Assembly: GCA_964244585.1 (NCBI GenBank)
Contig: CAXTJM010000005.1
Location: 1-64,000 of the forward strand
Direction: 5' to 3'
Length of the DNA: 64,000 nt
Source: LMUY01 sp964244585
Lineage (GTDB): Bacteria; Pseudomonadota; Alphaproteobacteria; Acetobacterales; Acetobacteraceae
The notes below the pieces were generated by a model. It searched no databases and was not told the DNA's origin. It saw only the letters and a program-made list of their open reading frames with translations. The translations under genes and the position numbers were made by a program. Shown here in pieces: positions 33,178 to 41,801 of this stretch (the first letter of the stretch is position 1; each line of letters starts with the position of its first letter).

Positions 33178-34077
33178 TCAGGCACCGGTGAGCCCGGCCG
33201 TGATCTCGCTCGATGCCCAATCGAGGAAGATGCGCACCCGCGGCGAGAGCTGCCGCCCTTCGAGGTAGAGCAGGTAGACCGGACTGTCCGTTGGCGGATG
33301 GCCCGACAGCACTTCGACCAGTGCGCCCGTCTCCAGCTCGTGGGCGACGCGGTAGCGCGGCACCTGGACCAGCCCCAGGCCAAGCCGGGCCAGGCTGGCG
33401 TTGGTCGCCGCCGCCGACACGGTAACGGACACCGGAAGCGAGACCCTGCGGACACCGCCGTCGGTCTGGAACTCGAGCGGCATGACCGATCGCGTGGCGG
33501 TGGACACGAAGCCGATCATCCTGTGGCCGTCCAGCTCGTCCGGCGATGTCGGCACGCCATGCCGCGCGAGATAGGCGGGGCTGGCGAAGGTGCCCTCGGC
33601 GACCACGCCGAGTTTGCGGCCGACCAGCCCGCTATCCGCCGGCTTGCCCACGCGGATGGCGCAATCCACGCCCTCGGCCACCAGGTCGATCAGGCGGTCG
33701 CCCTCGCCGATATGAAGCTCGATATTAGGGTAGCGTTCGAGAAAGCCCGGCAGCCCAGGCAGCAGGAACCGCTGGGCGAACCGGCTATGGACGTCGATCC
33801 GCAGCGGCCCGACCGGCACTGTCTGGGTGGCGGCAGCGTCGGCATCATCGATCGCCGACAGGATCGCCAGGCAGCGGCGGTAGTAATCCTCGCCCTCCGC
33901 CGTCAGCGTCACCCTGCGCGTGGTCCGGGCCAGCAAGCGGATGCCGAGATGGCGTTCGAGCTGCTGGACCGCCTCCGAAGCCCGCGATCGCGGCAGCCCG
34001 AGATCCGCCGCCGCCTGCGCGAAGCTGCGCCGCTCGACCACCCGGGTGAAAGCCTGCATCGCGTCGATCCGGTCCAC
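33178..34077 (-). CDS. LysR-type transcriptional regulator
   Basis: 299 residues. A winged helix-turn-helix (residues 1-60; FAQAAADLGLPRSRASEAVQQLERHLG, then LLARTTRRVTLTAEG) is joined to a periplasmic-binding-like effector domain (about 90-295). It has the typical LysR length. It is divergent from the SDR gene and shares a 99-base gap with it, the usual arrangement for a LysR regulator and its target. The effector is probably a small aromatic or quinone-like compound, but nothing in the sequence proves this. Confidence 0.92.
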   Translation of the reverse strand: MDRIDAMQAFTRVVERRSFAQAAADLGLPRSRASEAVQQLERHLGIRLLARTTRRVTLTAEGEDYYRRCLAILSAIDDADAAATQTVPVGPLRIDVHSRFAQRFLLPGLPGFLERYPNIELHIGEGDRLIDLVAEGVDCAIRVGKPADSGLVGRKLGVVAEGTFASPAYLARHGVPTSPDELDGHRMIGFVSTATRSVMPLEFQTDGGVRRVSLPVSVTVSAAATNASLARLGLGLVQVPRYRVAHELETGALVEVLSGHPPTDSPVYLLYLEGRQLSPRVRIFLDWASSEITAGLTGA

Positions 34078-34176
34078 CGATTGATCCAGTTTTTCGATCA
34101 GTCAGAACCGGATAACATCCCTAAACGCGACCAGTCGCAATCCGTATCTGGTGGACAGGCAAGACGGAGACCCTCC
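34078..34176. promoter_or_regulatory. Divergent promoter region of the LysR and SDR genes
   Basis: This 99-base gap separates the two divergent genes. It is slightly AT-rich compared with its surroundings and holds a short dyad GCGAC-CA-GTCGC at 34127-34138 and a nearer TTTTTCGATC segment with a second GATC. LysR targets are usually T-N11-A dyads in such gaps; the exact site is not determined. Confidence 0.4.
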
Positions 34177-34914
34177 ATGGCTGAAACACGAGGCTGCGCC
34201 ATCATCACCGGTTCGTCCAAGGGCATCGGTGCCGCCGTGGCGGAACGGCTTGCGTGGGACGGCTTTGCCGTCGTCGTCAACTATGCCAGCGGCGCCGAGG
34301 CGGCGGGCGCGCTGCTGAGCAAGATCAAGGCGGCTGGCGGCCAGGCGATCGCGGTCAAGGCCGACGTGAGCGATCCGGCAGCCATGGGCGCGCTGTTCGA
34401 CCAGGCGACAGCCGCGTTCGGCGGCGTCGACGTGCTGGTCAACAATGCCGGGATCATGAAGCTGAAGCCGCTGGCGGAAACCGAGGACTCGCTGTTCGAC
34501 CAGCACATCGCGGTCAACCTCAAGGGCACGTTCAACGGCCTTCGCGAAGCGTCCCGCCGGATGCGCGACGGCGGACGGATCGTGAGCTTCTCTTCGAGCG
34601 TCGTCGGGCTGTACCAGCCGACCTACGCCGCCTATGCCGCGACCAAGGGGGGCGTGGAGGCCATGACCCACATCCTGGCCAAGGAGTTGGGCAAGCGCGG
34701 CATCACGGTGAACGCCGTGGCCCCCGGCCCGGTCGCGACCGAGCTGTTCCTGGGCGACAAGTCGGAGGACCAGGTCGCGGCCATCACGAAGATGATCCCG
34801 CTCGGCCGGCTGGGCGAGCCGGAGGATATCGCCCGGGTGGTTGCATTCCTCGTGGGTCCCGATGGCGGCTGGGTCAACGGCCAGGTGCTGCGGGCCAATG
34901 GCGGCGTGGTCTGA
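34177..34914 (+). CDS. SDR-family oxidoreductase
   Basis: 245 residues. The NAD(P)-binding TGSSKGIGAAVAERL lies at the N-terminus, followed by LVNNAGIM, the catalytic Ser in SFSSSVVGL and YAAYAATKGG with the YxxxK pair. A closing WVNGQVLRANGGVV is common to 3-oxoacyl-ACP-reductase-like SDRs. Its substrate is unknown; regulation by the divergent LysR protein is likely. GGAGA lies seven bases before the ATG. Confidence 0.88.
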   Translation: MAETRGCAIITGSSKGIGAAVAERLAWDGFAVVVNYASGAEAAGALLSKIKAAGGQAIAVKADVSDPAAMGALFDQATAAFGGVDVLVNNAGIMKLKPLAETEDSLFDQHIAVNLKGTFNGLREASRRMRDGGRIVSFSSSVVGLYQPTYAAYAATKGGVEAMTHILAKELGKRGITVNAVAPGPVATELFLGDKSEDQVAAITKMIPLGRLGEPEDIARVVAFLVGPDGGWVNGQVLRANGGVV

Positions 34915-34952
34915 GGCCAAGCCGCCCCGACCCCCGCGAGCAGTGGCTCCGG

Positions 34953-34972
34953 CATGGCCGCCAATGGCCATG
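34953..34972 (+). terminator. Hairpin between the SDR and tautomerase genes
   Basis: CATGGCC and GGCCATG form a perfect seven-pair stem with a six-base loop (GCCAAT), 38 bases after the SDR stop. No T-tract. It could partially stop transcription and lower expression of the tautomerase gene downstream, or protect the SDR message. Confidence 0.4.
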
Positions 34973-35028
34973 AATTCCCTTTGGCCGGCGCCCCGTCCTG
35001 AGGGCATCATTCAACCAAGGAGCGTCCT

Positions 35029-35247
35029 ATGCCCTTCGCCAACTTCAAACTGCCGCAGGCCGCGCTGTCGAAGGCGCAGAAGGCGGACCTCATCCACCGG
35101 ACCACAGCCATGTTCGCCGAGTATTTCGGCGAGGCCGTCCGCCCCACCACCATGGTGCTGATCGAGGAGGTGCCCGATGGCGGCTATGGCCGCGCCGACG
35201 AGGTCTTCGTCATCCCAGATGCCTACCGGGCGAAGGATGAGGGCTGA
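35029..35247 (+). CDS. 4-oxalocrotonate tautomerase-family protein
   Basis: 72 residues starting Met-Pro, the mark of the tautomerase superfamily, in which Pro1 after Met removal is the catalytic base. The beta-alpha-beta pattern (PFANFKLPQA, helix with LIHRTTAMFAEYFG, then TTMVLIEEVPDGGYGRADEVF) fits the fold, although the length is slightly above the 60-63 of classical 4-OT. AAGGAG lies six bases before the ATG. Members isomerise keto-enol acids in aromatic catabolism, consistent with its place behind the SDR. Confidence 0.85.
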   Translation: MPFANFKLPQAALSKAQKADLIHRTTAMFAEYFGEAVRPTTMVLIEEVPDGGYGRADEVFVIPDAYRAKDEG

Positions 35248-35253
35248 GCATCG

Positions 35254-36603
35254 TTAGGCGCTCGGACCGGGTCCCGCCTCGACGCCGACGCTGCGGACGA
35301 TCTCCGCATTGATGAAGTTGTGCGCGAGGGCGTGGTAGACGCCCTCGCGACAGACTAGGCGGGATACGGCAAACCCGATCAGCGACGTCAGCATCAACGG
35401 CACGACCATCGCATGGTCGTTCGTCATCTCCGCCACGATGACGAAGGCGGTAATCGGGGCCTGCACCACGCCCGAGAAATAGCCGACCATGCCCAGGACG
35501 ACGAGCGCCTGGGCCGGCGCGCCGGGCAGCAGCCAGGCCATGTTCGCGCCCAGCCCCGCGCCTACCGCCAGCGAGGGGGCGAAGATGCCGCCGGGAATGC
35601 CGCTGATGGAGGAGGCCGCGGTCGCCAGCAGCTTAAGGATGCCGAACGAGGCTGGCATCGCGTCCGCCCCTTGCACCATCGCGCGCGCCTGGGCGTAGCC
35701 GGTGCCGAATACGGTCTGCCCGGACAGCCATCCACACAGCGCCACGAACAGGCCGCACGATGCGGCGAACCCCGTCGGGTGCCGCTTGACCGCAGCGCCG
35801 ACCCTCCCGCGCAAGGCGCCGCCGAACAGGATAAGGGTGCGGCTGAACCCGCCGCCGAGAAGGCCGCCGGCGATGCCCAGCAGCGGCACTGCCAGCCAGC
35901 CCTGCACCGACGGTCCCAGCACGGCGTGGGTAGTGCCGAAATAGGTGTAGTCGCCCTGCAAGGCCAACGACGTCAGCCCCGCGGCGATGACGCCGCCCAC
36001 GATGGTGCCGCTGGTGCGGACCTCGAAGGAGCGGCTCATCTCCTCGATCCCGAACACGATCCCGGCCAGCGGGGTGTTGAACGCGGCGGAGACTCCGGCG
36101 CTGGCCCCGGCCAGGATCAACCCCGGTTGCCGCCGGGGCGACAGCCGGCCGATGGCGAACATGATGGAGGCGCCGACCTGCACCGTCGGTCCTTCCCGCC
36201 CGATCGAGGCGCCGCAGAGCAGGCCGAGCAGCAGCAGGATGGTCTTGCCGATCGCGATCCGGATCGAGACCAGGCGCTCGCGCGCTGCCAGGCCGTGCAG
36301 CTGCCGGGCGGCGATCGCCTGCGGAATGCCGCTGCCGCCGGAATTTGGAAAATAACGCCGGGACACCCAGCTCGACAGCGCGAAGCCCAGCGGCGTCAGC
36401 AGGAACGCCGCGTAGGGCAGCCGCGTCAGCACGACGTGGAACACGTCGCTCGCCTGGTCGGCAAGCAGCGCGATGCCGTAGGCCGCCGCGCCCACCACGA
36501 TGCCGCCGAGAACGAAGATGCCGTGCCGCCGCCATCGCAGGGTGGTGGCCCGCAAACGCCGGGCGTGCCTGATCTTGAGGGAGAGCGGAAGCAGGGATGC
36601 CAT
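35254..36603 (-). CDS. ClC-type chloride/proton antiporter
   Basis: 449 residues, about ten to twelve membrane helices. The three ClC selectivity motifs are visible: GGSGIPQ, GREGPT (the Glu is the gating residue) and GGIFAPSLAVGA. The intracellular proton Glu is in GIEEMSRSF, so this is probably a 2Cl-/H+ exchanger rather than a channel. There is no CBS domain, and the tail is short. The start ATG shares one base with the stop of the glycosyltransferase gene upstream (TAATG). Confidence 0.92.
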   Translation of the reverse strand: MASLLPLSLKIRHARRLRATTLRWRRHGIFVLGGIVVGAAAYGIALLADQASDVFHVVLTRLPYAAFLLTPLGFALSSWVSRRYFPNSGGSGIPQAIAARQLHGLAARERLVSIRIAIGKTILLLLGLLCGASIGREGPTVQVGASIMFAIGRLSPRRQPGLILAGASAGVSAAFNTPLAGIVFGIEEMSRSFEVRTSGTIVGGVIAAGLTSLALQGDYTYFGTTHAVLGPSVQGWLAVPLLGIAGGLLGGGFSRTLILFGGALRGRVGAAVKRHPTGFAASCGLFVALCGWLSGQTVFGTGYAQARAMVQGADAMPASFGILKLLATAASSISGIPGGIFAPSLAVGAGLGANMAWLLPGAPAQALVVLGMVGYFSGVVQAPITAFVIVAEMTNDHAMVVPLMLTSLIGFAVSRLVCREGVYHALAHNFINAEIVRSVGVEAGPGPSA

Positions 36604-37664
36604 TACCCGCGATGAAGGCAGTCGCCCAGCTGATTGGCAAGCCGCACGACGCTCTGCTGCCACGCCGTGTCGGACGCAGGCTCGCCGCGTGGCGGGGGAT
36701 CGGTCAGCAGGCTGCGGATCGCCGCGGCCAGCGAGCCCGGGTCGGGCTGGCAGAGGCGGGCGAGCGGCGAGCCGGCCAATTGCTCCGCCAATCCCCCGAC
36801 CCGCGTCGCCACGATCCACCGCCCGGCGGCCAGGGCGGCGGCGGCGACGCCGCTCTGGCTCGCCTCGCGATGCGACAGCACCAGCGCGTCGGCCCATCCC
36901 AGCAGGGACCCCACCTCGTCCTCCGGCACCCAGCGGTTCTCCACCGCCACGCCCGGCAATCGGCGCAGCGCGTCCAGTTCGGGACTGTCCGGCCCCGCCC
37001 CCACCACGCGGAGCTCGACGCCGGTCAGGCACGGGATGGCGGCCGCGAGCAGGTCCAGCCCCTTGTAGGGCAGCAATCGCCCGAAGCTCAGCAGACGCAG
37101 GGGGCCGCCATGGGCCATGGGGCGGTCGCCAGGACCGCCATACTGCAGGGGTGACAAACGGCTGCGAAGCAGCGGCCGGTCCGCTGCCACGGGTGCCAAC
37201 TGGTCCGCCACGTGGCCGCTCAAGGCCACCAAGGCGGTCGCGCGCCGTAGCAGGCGGCGCTGCAGGACCGCTTGCATCGGCAGGATGTCGCCCGGATGCA
37301 GGGTCGCGTCATGCACCGCCACCGCGTAGGGCACGCCAGCCCGGCGCAACGCCGCGGCCATCAGCAGGTCGAGCGGCGCCGGCATGGCGCACAGCGCGCC
37401 GTCGAACCGGAAGCTACGCAATCTGCGCGACAGGGCCGGCGCCGACCAGGGGATGCCGGCCAGGCGTCGTGCCCAGCCGGCCAGGCCGGCATAGGTCCGC
37501 ACGGGGAGGTCGCACTCCGGCAGGCCGCCCGCCATGATCTCCGCACCCTGGGACAGCGACAGGACGACGGTGACGCCGGGCACCTGCCGCAAGGCCCGCG
37601 CCAACTCCAGGGCGTAGCGCGGCCCCGCCCCGCGGCGCCCCCATTGCCACACCAGCAGCCTCAC
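36603..37664 (-). CDS. Glycosyltransferase, family 4-like
   Basis: 353 residues with the two-domain GT-B layout. The C-terminal half shows LRLLSFGRLLPYKGLDLLAAA, the donor-site ADALVLSHREASQSG and VATRVGGLAEQL typical of GT4 enzymes, which move a sugar from a nucleotide donor. The GTG start lies in a GTGA overlap with the upstream glycosyltransferase, and the stop overlaps the ClC gene. It probably works with the upstream enzyme on one surface glycan or glycolipid. Confidence 0.85.
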   Translation of the reverse strand: MRLLVWQWGRRGAGPRYALELARALRQVPGVTVVLSLSQGAEIMAGGLPECDLPVRTYAGLAGWARRLAGIPWSAPALSRRLRSFRFDGALCAMPAPLDLLMAAALRRAGVPYAVAVHDATLHPGDILPMQAVLQRRLLRRATALVALSGHVADQLAPVAADRPLLRSRLSPLQYGGPGDRPMAHGGPLRLLSFGRLLPYKGLDLLAAAIPCLTGVELRVVGAGPDSPELDALRRLPGVAVENRWVPEDEVGSLLGWADALVLSHREASQSGVAAAALAAGRWIVATRVGGLAEQLAGSPLARLCQPDPGSLAAAIRSLLTDPPPRGEPASDTAWQQSVVRLANQLGDCLHRG

Positions 37665-38899
37665 AACCCGATCCCGCGCAGCGCCGCCGCGAGCGGTGCG
37701 GAGCCTAGGCGCTGCCGTGCCGCCACGCGGGCCCGCGCGCCGAGTGCGACGCGGGCCGCCGCGTCGTCCGCCAGGCGGCGGAGGTGGGCGGCAGCGACAG
37801 CGACGTCCGCCTCCGCCCAGACCGCGCCCGGCGCCTGGAACACGCCGCGCGGATCGACCGCAGGCACCAGGCGATATGGCACCAGCGCCGCCGTGTCCGC
37901 ATCCATGAAATCGGTGTTGCCGGACCAGTCGGTGGCGACCACCGCGCGGCCCAGCAGCATTCCCTCCGCCGGCACCAGGCCGAAGCCCTCGCTGCGGTGG
38001 AGCGACAGCACGATGTCGGCGCAAGCGGTCAGCGCGTGGTTGTCGGCCAACGGCAGGGTGCGCGTCTCGAACCGGATGTTCGCCGCCCCGGCCGCCGCGT
38101 CGCGCAGGCGCTGGAGGTCGGGGCCGAAATGGCCGGCATGCCCGATCTTCATCACCAGCACCCGGTCCGCCCGCTCCCCGAACGCCGCGCGGTGGGCGGC
38201 GATCGCGGCCAACGGGTTCTTGCGCGCGAAGGACGAGGCGAGGCTGAACGAGCACAGCACCACCACGGCGTCGCCGGGCAGGCCGAACGCCTGCCGGTCC
38301 AGCACGGACGGCATCGGCGGCCGGGACGCGACGCAATATGGCACCACCCGCACGCGGCCGGGCAGCAATGGCTCCAAGGCAGCGGCGGTGAAGCGGGAGG
38401 GCGCCCACACCTCGTGCACGAAGCGCACGCCGCTCGCCCAATCCGGCGGCGCCACAGGCAGTTCCCACGCCCAGCATCCGATCACCCGGCGTCCGCGCAC
38501 TAGGCCACGGGGCAGGCGCAGCAATGCGGCCGCCATGTGCGGCGCGTTCACGTGCAGCACCAGCGGCGCACCCTCTGGTGCCGCCGCGGCGGCCGCCAGC
38601 GGGACGTCGTCCGTCTCGCCGGGCAGGCTAAGCCCGGCCCGCAGCGGCCAGGCCGGCACCCCCAGTTCCGACAGCCCGGCCAGCATCAGCCGCGCGCCCT
38701 CCCCCAGGCCGGACGCCCGCGCCAGTTCCCCGGCGACGATCAGGCCGTGGCGGGGATGCGGCGCCGGGCGGGTCGGGCGCGGCGCGAGCATGGCGGTGGC
38801 GCGGGCCAGCACCGTGCGGCGCGCGCCTGCCGGCAGCAGACGCCATATCCGATGGAGCGGGTGCAGCCCCGAGCCGGAGGCGGGATCGGGCGACGGCAT
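37661..38899 (-). CDS. Glycosyltransferase, family 4
   Basis: 412 residues. The N-terminal acceptor domain starts near HGLIVAGELARASGLGEGARL. The donor domain carries CSFSLASSFARKNPLAAI, VLSLHRSEGFGLVPAEGMLLG (the E-x7-E GT4 signature) and VVATDWSGNTDFM. It transfers a sugar from a nucleotide or lipid donor; the acceptor is unknown. It is the first gene of the transcript with the second glycosyltransferase and the ClC exchanger. Confidence 0.87.
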   Translation of the reverse strand: MPSPDPASGSGLHPLHRIWRLLPAGARRTVLARATAMLAPRPTRPAPHPRHGLIVAGELARASGLGEGARLMLAGLSELGVPAWPLRAGLSLPGETDDVPLAAAAAAPEGAPLVLHVNAPHMAAALLRLPRGLVRGRRVIGCWAWELPVAPPDWASGVRFVHEVWAPSRFTAAALEPLLPGRVRVVPYCVASRPPMPSVLDRQAFGLPGDAVVVLCSFSLASSFARKNPLAAIAAHRAAFGERADRVLVMKIGHAGHFGPDLQRLRDAAAGAANIRFETRTLPLADNHALTACADIVLSLHRSEGFGLVPAEGMLLGRAVVATDWSGNTDFMDADTAALVPYRLVPAVDPRGVFQAPGAVWAEADVAVAAAHLRRLADDAAARVALGARARVAARQRLGSAPLAAALRGIGL

Positions 38900-38960
38900 C
38901 GCCGGGTTCTGACCGCGGCCACGCCGCCCGGCAACCCCCTGGCAGCCAGGCGGCCGCGGG

Positions 38961-39179
38961 TCACACCAGGCGCATCACGTCGGCCCAGTAGGTGCCCCAC
39001 TCCTCGTTGGCCCAGGCGGCATCCTCGTGCATCGCACGGGCGAAGCAGAAGGCGGCGTCGCCGCTGGTCCGCCGCAGGTACCGCGCCATCGCCGCCGGGC
39101 AGCGCGCCGGATCATCGGCGAACAGGATGGCCGCAGGCGGGATGACCGGTTGGGTGGGCTGATGCTGCGAGACCTGCAT
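38961..39179 (-). CDS. Small hypothetical protein
   Basis: 72 residues with a compact C-terminal region of Trp, Cys and acidic residues (AFCFARAMHEDAAWANEEWG, then TYWADVMRLV). The 20-residue lead is Gln/Pro-rich. GGAG lies eight bases before the ATG. No family is recognised. The codon usage matches the chromosome. It stands alone between the glycosyltransferases and a Pro-rich secreted protein. Confidence 0.65.
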   Translation of the reverse strand: MQVSQHQPTQPVIPPAAILFADDPARCPAAMARYLRRTSGDAAFCFARAMHEDAAWANEEWGTYWADVMRLV

Positions 39180-39227
39180 GGCCGACGGCTCCAGTGCCTA
39201 AATCACCGCGGAGACTACGCACGGATG

Positions 39228-39268
39228 TGTGTCGCGGATGTGGCGTAAACCATGTCAAATGCGACACA
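39228..39268. promoter_or_regulatory. Inverted repeat upstream of a small gene
   Basis: TGTGTCGC and GCGACACA form perfect eight-base arms 25 bases apart. The repeat lies between the stop of the Pro-rich protein gene (39283) and the start of the small gene (39179), both on the minus strand. It could be a terminator for the first or an operator for the second. Confidence 0.4.
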
Positions 39269-39282
39269 TTGCAACATCGCCG

Positions 39283-39945
39283 TCAGCGGTCGATCGACAC
39301 GGATCCGTCACGGGCGAAGCTGTACGAGCCCGATTGCCGCGAGAAATTCTGCACGATGGTGTCCCGCAGGTAGTCCACGCGGACATTCACCGACGCCGGA
39401 TCCAGGCCGCCGAAGGCCGGCTGGACGTGGACATCCGCGACCTGGCCGCCACCCAGGTCGATCGAAACGGTATAGCCGTTGTCGGACCGCGCCATGCGCC
39501 ACCGCGTGCCCTGGGCCGTGACGCTCGCCCAGCGCGGGGGGGACGCGGCCGGGTCGGGCACCGGTGCAACCGGCGTGGCCGGTGCAGCCGGTGTCGCGGG
39601 CACAGCCGCGGCGCTGGTCGTGGGCGGGCCCACGGGCGCGGGCGTGACTGCCGGTGGCGGGACCGGCGCGGCTGGCGATGCGGCCGGCGCGTCGGGCCTG
39701 GCGGCCGCGGCACGCAGGCGCTGCATCACCGCGTCCAAATCGCCGGGGCTGGATGCCGCAGCGGGCGGGGCGGTGGCTGGCGTGGCCGGGTCGGCCGGAT
39801 GGATGACGAAGCCGGTCGACGAAGGCGTGTCGCCGGAGGACAGGATGCGCGGCTCGGGCCGCTGTCCGCCACCTGTCGGCAGCATGACGAAGGCCACCGC
39901 GATGGCCACGGCCGCAGCGACTGCGAGAAGGGCGTACCGCAACAT
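39283..39945 (-). CDS. Exported or membrane-anchored Pro/Ala-rich protein
   Basis: 220 residues: an N-terminal hydrophobic segment (YALLAVAAAVAIAVAFVML) acts as a signal or anchor. A long Pro/Ala/Thr-rich linker follows (about 45-140), then a compact C-terminal domain of about 75 residues (WASVTAQGTRWRMARSDNGY, then VDYLRDTIVQNFSRQS). No known family. The layout fits an envelope protein whose globular end is held away from the membrane by a flexible linker. Confidence 0.7.
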   Translation of the reverse strand: MLRYALLAVAAAVAIAVAFVMLPTGGGQRPEPRILSSGDTPSSTGFVIHPADPATPATAPPAAASSPGDLDAVMQRLRAAAARPDAPAASPAAPVPPPAVTPAPVGPPTTSAAAVPATPAAPATPVAPVPDPAASPPRWASVTAQGTRWRMARSDNGYTVSIDLGGGQVADVHVQPAFGGLDPASVNVRVDYLRDTIVQNFSRQSGSYSFARDGSVSIDR

Positions 39946-40005
39946 GGTCAGGCGTGTTCCATGCAGCGCATGTAACGGACCCGGCTGCGGCGGAAAAGCC
40001 GCCGC

Positions 40006-40449
40006 TCAGGCTTTTTTCTGCCAGCCCCGCTCGCCCTGCTGCCAATAGGTCACCTGGTGGCCGGCTCCCTTGGCGGCGACCCAGCGCTGCCGGGCGGCGG
40101 CCACTTCCTCCGGCTCGCCGCCGTCGAACAGGTCGAACACGCGGTCGAACAGCGCCGGGTCGGCATCCACCCCGTCCAGCCGGAACAGGAAGCGGCCGCC
40201 ATTGGGCGCCTCGGCCACCAAGGTCAGCCAGATCGGTTGCAGGTCGGCCTCCCCGGTCTGCGCGCTGCCATGGGGCAGCCAATCGGGGTCGGTGCTGGCC
40301 CACAGCGCCTCGTCCACGGCGCGCAGCCGCGCCTCGGTCGCGCAGAGCACCACGGCGCGCTGCCCGGCCGCCAGGGTGCGGCCCAGCAGCTTCGGCAAGG
40401 CCTGCTGCGCGGTCGAGCGGGTCAGGTGATAGAAGCCGATCTCGCTCAC
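40006..40449 (-). CDS. holC: DNA polymerase III subunit chi
   Basis: 147 residues. The N-terminus EIGFYHLTRSTAQQALPKLLGR and the middle region AVVLCATEARLRAVDEALWA match HolC of alphaproteobacteria. Chi bridges the clamp loader and single-strand-binding protein during replication. The GTG start shares four bases with the stop of the aminopeptidase gene upstream. A holC gene directly behind pepA is a conserved arrangement. Confidence 0.9.
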   Translation of the reverse strand: MSEIGFYHLTRSTAQQALPKLLGRTLAAGQRAVVLCATEARLRAVDEALWASTDPDWLPHGSAQTGEADLQPIWLTLVAEAPNGGRFLFRLDGVDADPALFDRVFDLFDGGEPEEVAAARQRWVAAKGAGHQVTYWQQGERGWQKKA

Positions 40450-41801
40450 CGATGCGGATCCTCGAACCGTTGCGCCACCAGGTAGTCCAGCAGCCGCACG
40501 CCGAAGCCGGTGGGGCCGGCGGCATGACGGTCGTCCGACGCCTTCCGCGCTTCCATGCCGGCGATGTCCAGATGCGCCCAGGGCGTGTCGCCCACGAACT
40601 CGCGCAGGAAGGCGGCGGCGTGGCAGGCATCCGGCTGGCCCCGCCCCGGCACGCAGTGGCGGAGATCGGCGATGTCCGAGTCCAGGTCCGCGCGGTGGCT
40701 GTGGCCGATCGGCATGCGCCACGCCGCCTCCCCGACCGCGGTTCCGGCGGCGGCCACCTGCGCGGCGAAGCAAGGGTCGTTGTCGAACAGCCCCGCCATC
40801 TGGCCTCCCAGCGCGGTGACGATGCTGCCGGTCAACGTCGCCAGGTCGACCAAGGCCGCGGGTCGGAGGTGGCGCACGGCCCAGCCCAGCGCGTCCGCCA
40901 GCACCAGCCGGCCCTCGGCATCGGTGTCGACCACTTCGACGCACAGGCCGTTGCCCATGCGCAGCACGTCGGACGGGCGGTAGCTTGATCCGCCGGTCGC
41001 GTTTTCCGCCAGGGCCAGCACGGCCGCAACCGGCGCCGGGGACCGCCGTCCGGCCACGGCGAGCATGGCACCGGCGCAGGCGGCGGCGCCGGCCATGTCG
41101 GCCCGCATCTCCTCCATGCCCGCGGCCGGCTTGATGCAGAGGCCGCCGGTGTCGAAGGTGATGCCCTTGCCGACGAACACCACCGGGTCGGCCTTGATCG
41201 TGCCTGGCCAACGCAGCACCACCAGGCGCGGCGGGTGGGCGGACCCGGCGCCCACCGCCAGCAAGCCGCCGAGCCCGGCGCGTCGCAGCGCCTCGCGCCG
41301 CAGCACCTCGATCGTCACCCCGGCCGCCGCCAAGGGCGCGAGACGATCGACGAAGCCTGCCGGGGTCAGCGTGTCCGACGGTTCGGCCACCAGGTCGCGG
41401 GCCAACGCGACGCCCGCCAATACCGCGTCCCGCAGCCGCCAGGCACGGCGGAACGGACCGGGCGTCCCGGTCAACACGTCCAGATGCGCGAGCCGGGCAG
41501 TGTCCTTGAGGGTGCGCAGGCGGTCGTAGCGCCAGCTCCGCAGGCAAACACCGGTGGTAAAGGCGACCGCGTCCGCCGACGAGAGGCGGCGGAGGTCGAG
41601 CGTGGCGCGACGCTGGCCCGCCAGGCGCGCCGCGGCCAAGGCGCCCGCCGCCTCGGCCGCGTCCCCCAGCGCCACCAGCCAGCCGCCGTCCGTCCACGCA
41701 GCCTCACCAGGGCGGCCGGCGAAGCCCGGCCGGGCCTGCCCCGCGGCGACCGGCTCGACCAGCGGGCCATGCGGCGAGCCGGGGGCGATGCGGACCCGCA
41801 T
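40446..41801 (-). CDS. Leucyl aminopeptidase-family protein (M17), second copy
   Basis: 451 residues. All M17 metal and catalytic residues are in place: FVGKGITFDTGG, IKPAAGMEEMRADMAGAAA, and VVDTDAEGRLVLADAL. The first 130 residues are much less like PepA than the catalytic half. It cleaves N-terminal residues from peptides, perhaps with different specificity from the adjacent pepA. The start ATG shares one base with the stop of pepA. It is a clear, old tandem duplication. Confidence 0.9.
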   Translation of the reverse strand: MRVRIAPGSPHGPLVEPVAAGQARPGFAGRPGEAAWTDGGWLVALGDAAEAAGALAAARLAGQRRATLDLRRLSSADAVAFTTGVCLRSWRYDRLRTLKDTARLAHLDVLTGTPGPFRRAWRLRDAVLAGVALARDLVAEPSDTLTPAGFVDRLAPLAAAGVTIEVLRREALRRAGLGGLLAVGAGSAHPPRLVVLRWPGTIKADPVVFVGKGITFDTGGLCIKPAAGMEEMRADMAGAAACAGAMLAVAGRRSPAPVAAVLALAENATGGSSYRPSDVLRMGNGLCVEVVDTDAEGRLVLADALGWAVRHLRPAALVDLATLTGSIVTALGGQMAGLFDNDPCFAAQVAAAGTAVGEAAWRMPIGHSHRADLDSDIADLRHCVPGRGQPDACHAAAFLREFVGDTPWAHLDIAGMEARKASDDRHAAGPTGFGVRLLDYLVAQRFEDPHR

